Positions 7,081-13,913 of a DNA stretch of 14,545 bases are shown here, piece after piece. The DNA lies in contig UROS01000047.1 of the NCBI GenBank assembly GCA_900549445.1, positions 1 to 14,545 of the forward strand, given 5' to 3'. Numbering within the stretch: the stretch's first letter is position 1; every line of letters begins with the position of its first letter. A program made the position numbers and the translations under genes. Source of the DNA: an uncultured Porphyromonadaceae bacterium (lineage in GTDB: Bacteria > Bacteroidota > Bacteroidia > Bacteroidales > Muribaculaceae). A model generated the notes under the pieces. The model searched no databases. It had not been told where the DNA came from and saw only the letters and a program-made list of their open reading frames with translations.

Positions 7081-7110
7081 TGTCTATGACAATAATATTT
7101 CTTAAATTTG
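7079..7110 (+). promoter_or_regulatory. gldE operon promoter
   Basis: TTTG (7079-7082) and TAAATTTG (7103-7110) are spaced by exactly 20 bp, an exact Bacteroidetes consensus. Predicted transcription starts near 7117, giving a leader of about 55 nt to the TTG at 7173. It should drive the gldE-to-11292 operon. Confidence 0.8.
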
Positions 7111-7172
7111 CGGTTCAATAGCTAAATCGGCTATAAAAGAAGCCGAAATGTCGAACTAACACTTTACACCTT

Positions 7173-8204
7173 TTGGATACAGATCCTCTGCCGGCAACCG
7201 ACCCCGTGTCGGGTATCATCAATGCCATCACTCTTTCCCTCTCAGGCTCGCCGATGGATGCGGGCCAAATCATAGCAATAGTTCTTGCAATAGGCTGTCT
7301 GTTTCTGTCGGGCTTCGTGTCGGGCAGCGAGATAGCGTTTTTCTCGCTTACACCCACGCAGTGCGAGGAGATAGAAGACACCCCGAAAGGAGACAAAATC
7401 CTCGGACTGCTGCGCAATCCCGAGCGGCTTTTAGCCACGATTCTGATAGCCAACAACCTCGTGAACGTGACGATAGTAGTTCTTTTCAACTACGCTCTCG
7501 GGCCGATATTCGCGGGCATGAGCGCCGTTATGAGCTTTATACTCCAGACGGTAATCCTTACATTCCTGATACTTCTTTTCGGCGAAATCCTGCCTAAGCT
7601 CTACGCCAATTCCAACAACTTAGGGTGGGCGAAGATGGCGGAAGGCGGCCTGGCATTATGTGTGAAGATATTCTATCCGCTGTCATCGCTGCTGGTAAGA
7701 AGCACCGTCATAGTTAACAAAGTAGTGCCAAAAAAGCAGGAAGAAATTACGGCCGATGACCTATCTCAGGCGCTCGAGATAGCCAACGTAGGGTCGTCGG
7801 ACAACAAAGACATGCTCGAGGGCATCCTGAAATTCGGCGACACGACGGCGTCGGAGGTCATGACGCCGCGAGTAGACGTGACCGGTCTCGACATCGAGTA
7901 TACGTTTGAGGAGGTCATGAAGGTAGTTATCGACAGCGGATTCGCCCGCCTCCCGGTGTATGAGAACTCCATGGATGAACTGCGGGGTGTGCTCTATTCG
8001 CGCGATCTGCTCCCTTACATAGGCAACAGCGACCCCGATTTCCGGTGGCAGACGCTGATGCGCGAGCCATATTACGTGCCGGAATCGAGGATGATCGACG
8101 ACCTTCTCGAAGATTTCCGCTCGCGGAGGGTGCATCTGGCGATTGTAATCGACGAATTCGGAGGCACGCAGGGTATCGTGACGCTTGAGGATGTGCTCGA
8201 GTAG
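7173..8204 (+). CDS. gldE: GldE / CNNM-CorC family protein, N-terminal fragment (interrupted by in-frame TAG)
   Basis: This 343-residue part of a gliding-associated CNNM/CorC-like membrane protein contains the DUF21/CNNM transmembrane domain (segments near 31-53, 85-107, 118-140, 156-178; SGFVSGSEIAFFSL at 46-59 and FGEILPK at 136-142) and two CBS domains (about 229-285 and 295-343). The first CBS begins EVMTPRVDV and the second includes HLAIVIDEFGGTQGIVTLED. The frame then meets TAG (8202-8204) exactly where the family has another Glu in LEEIVGDI, and continues in the same frame downstream. The start is taken as TTG because it yields an M-D-x-D-P N-terminus like other GldE proteins; the next ATG (7254) would remove 27 residues. 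The linked gldD supports the name. GldE is reported to associate genetically with GldD in gliding; its role in non-gliding gut species is unclear. Confidence 0.85.
   Translation: MDTDPLPATDPVSGIINAITLSLSGSPMDAGQIIAIVLAIGCLFLSGFVSGSEIAFFSLTPTQCEEIEDTPKGDKILGLLRNPERLLATILIANNLVNVTIVVLFNYALGPIFAGMSAVMSFILQTVILTFLILLFGEILPKLYANSNNLGWAKMAEGGLALCVKIFYPLSSLLVRSTVIVNKVVPKKQEEITADDLSQALEIANVGSSDNKDMLEGILKFGDTTASEVMTPRVDVTGLDIEYTFEEVMKVVIDSGFARLPVYENSMDELRGVLYSRDLLPYIGNSDPDFRWQTLMREPYYVPESRMIDDLLEDFRSRRVHLAIVIDEFGGTQGIVTLEDVLE
8202..8204 (+). other. gldE: In-frame TAG interrupting gldE
   Basis: The codons read GTG CTC GAG TAG ATA GTG GGC GAC ATC. A single G-to-T change of GAG to TAG would explain it, restoring LEEIVGDI; CAG (Gln) is also one change away and Gln occurs at this place in CorC relatives. 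Translating through gives one 458-residue protein of normal family length. No other gene end seen in the window uses TAG. Confidence 0.85.
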
Positions 8205-8207
8205 ATA

Positions 8208-8549
8208 GTGGGCGACATCAACGACGAATACGACGAAGAGGATGTGACCTACCGGCGCCTTCCTGACGACACATTCATTTTCGAGGGAAAAACGCTGCTG
8301 AACGACTTTTTCCGCGCCACCGAGCTCGACGAGGATGATTTCGCGGCGGTGACGGAAGACTGCGAGACCTTAGCGGGAATGCTGCTTGCCATAAAGGGCG
8401 ATTTTCCGAAGGACAAAGAGTCGATCGTCTACGGACGGTGCAGATTTCTGGTGCTGTCGGTGAAAAATCACCGCATTGTCAACGTCAGAGTGAAGATAAT
8501 GCCGTCGGTGCAGTCCGACCAAAGCGCACCGGCGCCCGCCAGGGAATGA
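8208..8549 (+). CDS. gldE: GldE C-terminal CorC/HlyC domain, separated from the rest by the TAG
   Basis: These 113 codons are in the same frame as gldE. They begin VGDINDEYDEE and contain a complete CorC_HlyC transporter-associated domain (YRRLPDDTFIFEG, LNDFFRATELDEDDF, ETLAGMLLAIKGDFP, YGRCRFLVLSVKNHRIVNVRVKI). The domain shows no further stop or frameshift, so it is either still translated or was cut off very recently. Expression as a separate peptide would need reinitiation at the GTG at 8208, just three bases after the TAG. Readthrough would rejoin it to the membrane and CBS part. The stop overlaps the gldD start (ATGA, 8546-8549), so termination here is expected to couple to gldD translation; loss of translation could have polar effects on gldD. 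Confidence 0.7.
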   Translation: MGDINDEYDEEDVTYRRLPDDTFIFEGKTLLNDFFRATELDEDDFAAVTEDCETLAGMLLAIKGDFPKDKESIVYGRCRFLVLSVKNHRIVNVRVKIMPSVQSDQSAPAPARE

Positions 8550-9130
8550 GAACAGGTGCGATATCAGCGGTATCGGCCGTGCTGCTGCTTGCGGCGGGAT
8601 GCGGCGGCAGAGAGGATGCGGCGACTCCGCGCCCCACGGCTTATCCGCGCATGGAGGTTCCGCCGGCTGAGTATACGGAAGCCCCGACTCCGCTTCATTT
8701 CCTCGTGAACAGCCGCGCCACGGTGACAAAGGAAGAAAACGGGGACGACGCGAGCCAGTGGTACACAATCGCGTATCCGGATTATTTTCCCGGAATGAAA
8801 ATCTACTGCACGTTCACTTCCGTGAGTCCTGAAACGGCAGCCGGAGTCGTGGCGAACCGCACGGAACGTATGGCACTCAACACCGGAGGCGCAGAGTCGG
8901 AGCTGACCACCCTCAGGTCGACCGGAGGGATGGGATGCACACTCATGCTGACGCGCACACCGGTGGCCACACCGCTGCAGTTCATGGCAGCAGACTCCGC
9001 CATGGTTGTTTCGGGCGCGATGTATGTAGACCTTCCGGCCGGCTACCGTCCCGACAGCATAGCTCCGATGGTTGAAACAGTGGAGCGCGATCTGCTCGAA
9101 ACATTGAAAAGCATAGGCTATGGCAGATAA
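8546..9130 (+). CDS. gldD: Gliding motility lipoprotein GldD
   Basis: The chosen ATG at 8546 gives 194 residues, a lipoprotein signal with lipobox L-A-A-G-C (Cys19) and a purine-rich AGGGA just upstream. It overlaps the previous stop by 4 bp. A more upstream in-frame ATG at 8438 would put a long extension before the signal peptide and is rejected. The mature part shows GldD features: a proline-rich segment ending PRPTAYPRMEVPP (28-40), then the aromatic WYTIAYPDYFPGMKIYCTF (72-90), and a C-terminal segment with VDLPAGYRPDSI and a helix ending LLETLKSIGYG. GldD is an envelope lipoprotein needed for gliding in Flavobacterium. Non-gliding Bacteroidales keep it beside gldE, where its job is unknown. 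It overlaps the next gene by 11 bp. Confidence 0.9.
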   Translation: MRTGAISAVSAVLLLAAGCGGREDAATPRPTAYPRMEVPPAEYTEAPTPLHFLVNSRATVTKEENGDDASQWYTIAYPDYFPGMKIYCTFTSVSPETAAGVVANRTERMALNTGGAESELTTLRSTGGMGCTLMLTRTPVATPLQFMAADSAMVVSGAMYVDLPAGYRPDSIAPMVETVERDLLETLKSIGYGR

Positions 9131-9692
9131 AGTGAGAATCTACAGCGAGCCGATAAAGACTGAGGGGGTGGGGCGCCGTGAGGGCGAACTGCGGGCCGAA
9201 GCGCGGCTCATAGCGCGGATTTTCGGAAAAGAAGCGCGGCTCGTTCACGACAGCGAAGGGCGCCCACGGGTGGAAAACGCCGGCGATTTCCGCGGAATGA
9301 TCTCGATAAGCCATTGTGCTACGACCTGTGTGGTGGCTGTAACGGATGATCCGTCGGCACGAATCGGGGTCGACATTGAAATGTGGCGCGGACAGCTGGC
9401 GCGGACAGCTCCGCGATTCCTTACCGATACCGAGCTACAGGCTTATACCACTCCCCTGCTGTTATTGCTCGCATGGACCACGAAGGAAGCGGTCTACAAA
9501 GCGGCGTTCACCCCCGGACTGGGACTGCGCGAAATCCATCTGCCGCCGCTGCCTCCTGAACCCGGCGAGAAGTTCGCCGCCACCGCCCGCGGGGCTGCCT
9601 ACGGCGTCAATCCGGTGCTCCTGACCCCTGAAAACGCCATCACCACGGCGATTATCGCCGCGGGAGGAGACGGAGTGGAAAATTATTCGTAA
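9120..9692 (+). CDS. 4'-phosphopantetheinyl transferase superfamily protein
   Basis: This 190-residue cytoplasmic enzyme family transfers 4'-phosphopantetheine from coenzyme A to a serine of acyl or peptidyl carrier proteins. Motifs are in order: ISISHC (61-66, His65), GVDIE (83-87; D85 and E87 are the magnesium ligands) and AWTTKEAVYK (118-127; W119, K122, E123, K127). FLTDTE (100-105) precedes the third motif, as in Sfp/AcpT-like proteins. It is short compared with Sfp (about 220) but usual for Bacteroidetes members. It starts inside the end of gldD (11-bp overlap), consistent with the gldE-gldD-transferase arrangement known in Bacteroidales. No polyketide or peptide synthetase genes are nearby, so the substrate is probably the housekeeping acyl carrier protein or an unlinked carrier. 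A 13-bp tandem repeat lies within codons 89-97. Confidence 0.93.
   Translation: MADKVRIYSEPIKTEGVGRREGELRAEARLIARIFGKEARLVHDSEGRPRVENAGDFRGMISISHCATTCVVAVTDDPSARIGVDIEMWRGQLARTAPRFLTDTELQAYTTPLLLLLAWTTKEAVYKAAFTPGLGLREIHLPPLPPEPGEKFAATARGAAYGVNPVLLTPENAITTAIIAAGGDGVENYS
9384..9409 (+). repeat. 13-bp perfect tandem repeat inside the phosphopantetheinyl transferase gene
   Basis: GGCGCGGACAGCT occurs at 9384-9396 and again directly at 9397-9409. It encodes WRGQLARTAP between the Mg-binding GVDIE motif and FLTDTE. Because 13 is not a multiple of three, gain or loss of a copy would shift the frame upstream of the catalytic KEAxxK motif. Confidence 0.9.
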
Positions 9693-9697
9693 TTTTG
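9690..9697 (+). promoter_or_regulatory. Possible internal promoter -7 box before the membrane protein gene
   Basis: TAATTTTG (9690-9697) fits TAnnTTTG and overlaps the stop codon of the upstream gene. No good TTTG is found 19-21 bp upstream. If used, transcription would start near 9704, which supports ATG 9725 rather than the TTG at 9695 as the start of the next gene. Confidence 0.35.
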
Positions 9698-9724
9698 CAC
9701 TTACATGACAACCAGAACGAAAAA

Positions 9725-10783
9725 ATGACCCGAAATACCGAAACTCCCACGAAGGGCGGGGAAAAGCCGTCGGCTCTCTCCTATCTTCTCAGATACGGAC
9801 TTCCGCTCGTAATCACCGTAGGCCTGTGCTGGCTCCTGTTCCACAATATAAATTTCAGCGAGATGATGGATATAATCCGTCACAACTGCGATTTCAGATG
9901 GATAGGTCTTGCGCTTTTCATAAGCGTTTTCTCTCACGTTTTCCGTGCGGCACGATGGCAGATACAGCTTCGGGCGCTTGGAATAAAAGCATCGCTATGG
10001 GAACTGACACTGAGCATTTTCGGTACTTATGCGGTGAATCTCGTATTTCCGCGCTTAGGTGAAGTATGGCGCACGGGCTACATAGCAGCGGAGGAGAAAG
10101 CACCGTTTACAACAGTGTTCGGTTCGATGGTGGCCGACCGCCTGGCCGACACGATAACAGTAGGTCTCCTGACAGCTGCAACCTTTCTGCTTGCTGGGCC
10201 TCAGCTGATGCAGTATCTGAGTCAGAATCCCGAAGCCTACAACAGCCTCATCGAGCTCGTGAGTTCGCCGCTTCTGTGGGTCGGGCTGATTTTCCTGATT
10301 CTGTTCGTATGGTTTCTGTTCGTTAAATTTCCGGAGCATAAACTTGTAGTGAAAGCCAAGGAAATATGGAAAGGACTTTGGGAGGGGTTCGCTGTTATAG
10401 TACGTATGCCCGGCAAAGGGCGGTGGCTGCTGCTCACGGTGGCGGTGTGGGGGTGCTACTTCCTGCAGCTGTATGTGGCGTTTTTCTCGTTTCCGCTCAC
10501 GGCAGAAGTTGTGAGCCACCACGGAATACTGGCTGTACTGGTTTGCTTCGTTCTGTCGTCGATCTCCATGGGTGTTCCCTCGAACGGAGGCATAGGCCCG
10601 TGGCAGTGGGCTATAATCTTCGGACTGAGCCTGTACAGCAGCGACATTCCGGGGCTGACGCGCGAGTATGCCACGTCGTTTGCCAATCTGGTGATGGGAA
10701 TGCAGACGCTTCTTCTGATAGTATTGGGCATATTCACCTTCACAGTCATATCCATCCGTAAAAAACGCCAGCCAAGCAAATGA
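9725..10783 (+). CDS. Flippase-like integral membrane protein (lysylphosphatidylglycerol synthase TM / UPF0104 family)
   Basis: The protein has 352 residues from ATG 9725. A TTG at 9695 is in frame but sits inside a -7-like box and has little support. It is a polytopic inner-membrane protein with helices near 24-40, 58-76, 93-108, 143-158, 183-201, 234-255, 263-283 and 324-343. Family marks are FPRLGEVWRTGYIAAEEKAPFTTVFGSMVADRLADT (109-143) and VPSNGGIGPWQW (284-295), corresponding to the R-GE--R ... V--DR--D and P---GG-G patterns of this family. The aminoacyl-transferase half of true MprF is absent, so it is not a full lysyl-PG synthase. Relatives are proposed to move lipid-linked substrates across membranes; the substrate here is unknown. 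The stop overlaps the next start (ATGA). Confidence 0.88.
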   Translation: MTRNTETPTKGGEKPSALSYLLRYGLPLVITVGLCWLLFHNINFSEMMDIIRHNCDFRWIGLALFISVFSHVFRAARWQIQLRALGIKASLWELTLSIFGTYAVNLVFPRLGEVWRTGYIAAEEKAPFTTVFGSMVADRLADTITVGLLTAATFLLAGPQLMQYLSQNPEAYNSLIELVSSPLLWVGLIFLILFVWFLFVKFPEHKLVVKAKEIWKGLWEGFAVIVRMPGKGRWLLLTVAVWGCYFLQLYVAFFSFPLTAEVVSHHGILAVLVCFVLSSISMGVPSNGGIGPWQWAIIFGLSLYSSDIPGLTREYATSFANLVMGMQTLLLIVLGIFTFTVISIRKKRQPSK

Positions 10784-11292
10784 ATTTCGACGACAACAAT
10801 CCGGATTTTTTCCTCCACGACTTCGAAAAAGAGGGTCGGACAGGAGGCGACACCGACCCGAACCGGCGGGTTGTAGACTTCGGCAGCGAGACTCCGCAGA
10901 CACCGCCCCGACAGCAACGGCGAGGATGCCGCAAAGGGTGGATATGGTTCTTCGCGATACTGCTGACTGTGCTGGGCGTGACGGTTTACGTGCGCTATTT
11001 CACACCCTACGTTACCGACTCGCGCGCCACGGGCTACATAACGAACGTGGAACGCCGGGGTATCTTCTTCAAGACCTTCGAGGGAGAGATGATTTCCGAA
11101 GCGGCTCTCACCGACACTACAAGAGTATATACCCGCGACATGAGTTTCTCAATACCGTCGGACAGTCTGGCACTGCGGCTGCAGAATCTGCAGGGGTCGG
11201 GGAGACCGGTGCGGCTGACATTTGAGCGCTACTACGGCAATCTGCCATGGCGGGGCGCCACCAACTGCATCCTTGTGGGGATTGAGGAATGA
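10780..11292 (+). CDS. Single-pass membrane protein of unknown function
   Basis: The protein has 170 residues. It has an acidic, proline-rich cytoplasmic N-terminus (1-45), a basic stretch (PRQQRRGCRKG, 43-53), one transmembrane helix (about 54-72), then an exported C-terminal domain of about 98 residues. That domain starts TDSRATGYITNVERRGIFFKTFEGEMI (79-105), a pattern I have seen in small conserved Bacteroidales membrane proteins, but no function is known to me. It overlaps the flippase-like gene by 4 bp (ATGA at 10780-10783), which points to translational coupling and perhaps a shared membrane process. It is the last gene of the gldE operon. No Cys pair or catalytic motif stands out. Confidence 0.85.
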   Translation: MNFDDNNPDFFLHDFEKEGRTGGDTDPNRRVVDFGSETPQTPPRQQRRGCRKGWIWFFAILLTVLGVTVYVRYFTPYVTDSRATGYITNVERRGIFFKTFEGEMISEAALTDTTRVYTRDMSFSIPSDSLALRLQNLQGSGRPVRLTFERYYGNLPWRGATNCILVGIEE

Positions 11293-11304
11293 AAAGTGAT
11301 TATT

Positions 11305-11343
11305 CCGCGAGGATTTTCGCGGTGGACGTGATGAATCACGTCC
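11305..11343 (+). other. Two tandem stem-loops after the gldE operon
   Basis: CCGCGA/TCGCGG (11305-11310 with 11317-11322) is followed one base later by GGACGTGA-TGAA-TCACGTCC (11324-11343, 8-bp stem with tetraloop). Neither has a T tract after it on the plus strand. They may mark a rho-dependent end or stabilise the 3' end of the operon mRNA. The region from 11344 to 11413 upstream of the GH2 gene shows no TAnnTTTG on the plus strand. Confidence 0.5.
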
Positions 11344-11413
11344 GTACAACTTATTGGATAGAATCTCATTAATTAAATATCAGTATACCAGACAAATATA
11401 ACACAAACTTAGC

Positions 11414-13840
11414 ATGAACAGACATAATCTCATCCTCGTTCTGGCTCTTGCCGCAGGCATATGCGCCGGAGCTTCCGCTCTGACACGCGAACGAACCTCG
11501 ATAGACAACGGCTGGAAGTTTGCTTTCGGCAACGCCTCGTCGCCTGAAAAGGATTTCGGCGCGGGAACAGAGTATTTCACCTATCTTACGAAAGCGGCCT
11601 CAATCCACAACACCGGTCCGTATGCGATGGATTTCAACGATTCGACATGGACAGCAGTGAATCTGCCCCACGATTTCGTGGTAGACCTTCCGTTTGATTC
11701 CGTGGCGAGCCACAGCCACGGCTACAAGACAGTGGGCTACAAATATCCGGAGACCTCCGTAGGGTGGTACCGTAAAGAACTGACCATACCCGCCGCCGAT
11801 TCGCTGAGCCGGTTCGCGGTGGCTTTCGACGGCATATTCCGCGACTCGAAGGTGTGGTTCAACGGCTTCTATTTAGGCGGCGAGCCGAGCGGATACACAT
11901 CGGCCGCATACGATATTACCCCTTACATAAACTTTGGCGGCCGCAACGTGCTGACCGTGCGATCCGACGCCACCATTGAAGAGGGTTGGTTCTACGAGGG
12001 AGGGGGCATCTACCGCCACGCCTGGCTCGAAAAGACGCCGCAGGTATCAATCGGGCGCAACAGCATAGCCATCACGGCCGATTTTGCCGGTTACAAGGCC
12101 GGGGACGCGCTGCCTCTGAAAGTAACAGCCGAGGCCGTAAACCGCAGCCTTGAAAATTCGGGCGAACTGAGGCTTGAGATAACCGTTGACGACAAAGACG
12201 GAAAAACGGCAGCAGCAGCCGAGGGCAGAGATGAAATTTCGCTGCGCCCGGGCACCGAAGGAGAGCTGACGGCGAACGTAGATGTAGCGGATCCACAGCT
12301 ATGGAGTCCGGAGAGACCGACGCTTTACGACGTTACAGTGAAAATAGTAAAAGCGGCGTCGGGTGAAACCGTAGACGCGGTGACAGTAAGAACGGGATTC
12401 CGCGACATCCGTTTCGATGCAGACAAAGGACTGAGCATCAACGGCAAAAATGTGAAACTCAAAGGAGTGAACATGCATCAGGATCATGCGGGAACCGGCG
12501 CGGCTATTCCCGACGCGCTCAACGTTTACCGTCTGAAGGAACTGAAAAAATACGGCGTCAACGCCTACCGCGCATCGCACAACCCGATGACCCCCGAGGT
12601 GCTCGACGCCTGCGACTCATTGGGAATTCTCGTGATTGAAGAAAACCGGCTTCTCGGCACCAACGGAGAACATCTGCGCCAGATCCGCGCCATGATAGAC
12701 CGCGACCGCAACCATCCCTCGGTAATGCTCTGGAGCGTAGGCAACGAGGAGTGGGGAGTGGAATGGAACGACCACGGCACACGCATAGTTGAGGAACTCG
12801 TTCCGCTCGTGAACGCCATCGACTCCACACGCCCCGTCACGGTTGCCACATCGGGAGGCCCGAGCGTAATCATTCCCGCCCAGGTAGCGGGATACAACTA
12901 CATAATGCAGAACCCAGTAGACGAATACCGCACAACCTATCCCGAACGCAGGGCCTATGGGTCGGAAGAAACCTCCGGCGCCGGAACCCGCGGCGTTTAT
13001 TTCACCGACCCTGCGCAGCCGGGCCATATGCCGTCGCTCAACCGCAAGCCTGACGATAAAGACGGAACCCTCAACCGCATAGAACGCGGATGGAAATTCT
13101 ATGCCGAGCGGCCGTGGCTGAGCGGACTCTTTTACTGGACAGGTCTCGACTACCGCGGCGAACCCAATCCGCTCAAATACCCGGCCACCGGCTCGGAATT
13201 CGGCATACTTGACTATGCTGGTTTCCCGAAAGACGAGGCATACTATCTGAAATCATGGTGGACTGACGAACCGGTTCTCCATATACTTCCCCACTGGAAC
13301 CTCGAGGGACACGAAGGGGAGACGGTGCCGGTATGGGTCTACTCCAACATGGATGAAGTAGAGCTTACGGTCAACGGCAAGAATCTCGGACGCAAGAAGA
13401 TGCCCGAAAACGGTCATCTCTCCTGGGACGCCGAATACCAGCCGGGAAGGGTAACCGCCAAAGGATATAAGAACGGCCATCAGATAACGTCGGCCATGGT
13501 TGAAACGGCAGCGCAACCGGTTATGATGCGCGCTGAAAGCAACCGTCCGGTAGCGGGCGACACCTTCCGAGTAATCAACGTGAGCCTGCGCGACAAAAAG
13601 GGGCGGTTCGTGCCCACGGCGTGCAACGAGGTGACCATCACACTCAGCGACGGCACGATAGTGGGCGCGGGCAACGGCGATCCGGCATTCCGGGGCACCG
13701 AGCGTCCGCTTCCCGGCGATGCTGCGCGGAGTTTCACAATGCCTGCGTTCAACGGTCTGGTACAGTTCCTTGTCAACATTCCCGAAGGCGCCGAAGTAAC
13801 CATAACATCGCCCGGACTGAAGACGGCGACGGCCAGATAA
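11414..13840 (+). CDS. Glycoside hydrolase family 2 protein, beta-galactosidase type
   Basis: This 808-residue exported enzyme has a signal peptide of about 22 residues (ending GASA), so it is probably periplasmic or surface-located. The order of domains is GH2 sugar-binding (about 28-208, with DNGWKFAFG, WYRKELTIP, EEGWFYEGGGIYRHAWL), an Ig-like domain (about 215-330), a TIM barrel (about 335-620), a short C-terminal domain (about 635-700, WVYSNMDEVELTVNGKNLG) and a last Ig-like domain (about 705-805, NVSLRDKKGRFVPTA, GAGNGDP). The acid/base is E445 in SVGNEEWG and the nucleophile is most likely E518 in YGSEETSG. WTGLDYRGEP (575-584) lines the active site in relatives. Related Bacteroidales enzymes cleave beta-galactosides, beta-glucuronides or other hexosides, so the exact substrate is unproven. 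No susC/D, sulfatase or regulator lies next to it. No promoter of the usual type was found. Confidence 0.93.
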   Translation: MNRHNLILVLALAAGICAGASALTRERTSIDNGWKFAFGNASSPEKDFGAGTEYFTYLTKAASIHNTGPYAMDFNDSTWTAVNLPHDFVVDLPFDSVASHSHGYKTVGYKYPETSVGWYRKELTIPAADSLSRFAVAFDGIFRDSKVWFNGFYLGGEPSGYTSAAYDITPYINFGGRNVLTVRSDATIEEGWFYEGGGIYRHAWLEKTPQVSIGRNSIAITADFAGYKAGDALPLKVTAEAVNRSLENSGELRLEITVDDKDGKTAAAAEGRDEISLRPGTEGELTANVDVADPQLWSPERPTLYDVTVKIVKAASGETVDAVTVRTGFRDIRFDADKGLSINGKNVKLKGVNMHQDHAGTGAAIPDALNVYRLKELKKYGVNAYRASHNPMTPEVLDACDSLGILVIEENRLLGTNGEHLRQIRAMIDRDRNHPSVMLWSVGNEEWGVEWNDHGTRIVEELVPLVNAIDSTRPVTVATSGGPSVIIPAQVAGYNYIMQNPVDEYRTTYPERRAYGSEETSGAGTRGVYFTDPAQPGHMPSLNRKPDDKDGTLNRIERGWKFYAERPWLSGLFYWTGLDYRGEPNPLKYPATGSEFGILDYAGFPKDEAYYLKSWWTDEPVLHILPHWNLEGHEGETVPVWVYSNMDEVELTVNGKNLGRKKMPENGHLSWDAEYQPGRVTAKGYKNGHQITSAMVETAAQPVMMRAESNRPVAGDTFRVINVSLRDKKGRFVPTACNEVTITLSDGTIVGAGNGDPAFRGTERPLPGDAARSFTMPAFNGLVQFLVNIPEGAEVTITSPGLKTATAR

Positions 13841-13855
13841 ATCGCGTACACCCCA

Positions 13856-13894
13856 GTACCCGGCGGCCACCGGGTGCAGCACCCCCTGCATTTT
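13856..13894 (+). terminator. Weak terminator-like structure between convergent genes
   Basis: GTACCCGG (13856-13863) pairs with CCGGGTGC (13870-13877) with one G-T wobble. An alternative small hairpin TGCAG/CTGCA (13875-13879 with 13886-13890) runs into TTTT (13891-13894). The two hairpins share bases and cannot both form. The position, between the GH2 stop and the stop of the minus-strand gene, suits a shared terminator. Confidence 0.4.
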
Positions 13895-13913
13895 GTAAGA
13901 GGATACATTCCGG

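Noticed and set aside
8438..8545. Upstream ATG at 8438 as the gldD start
   Set aside because: It would bury the lipoprotein signal 36 residues inside the protein; ATG 8546 fits the lipobox and the ATGA overlap.
11393..11400. CAAATATA as a minus-strand -7 box (TATATTTG) upstream of the GH2 gene
   Set aside because: No -33 TTTG at the right spacing and no minus-strand gene to the left; probably chance in A/T-rich DNA.
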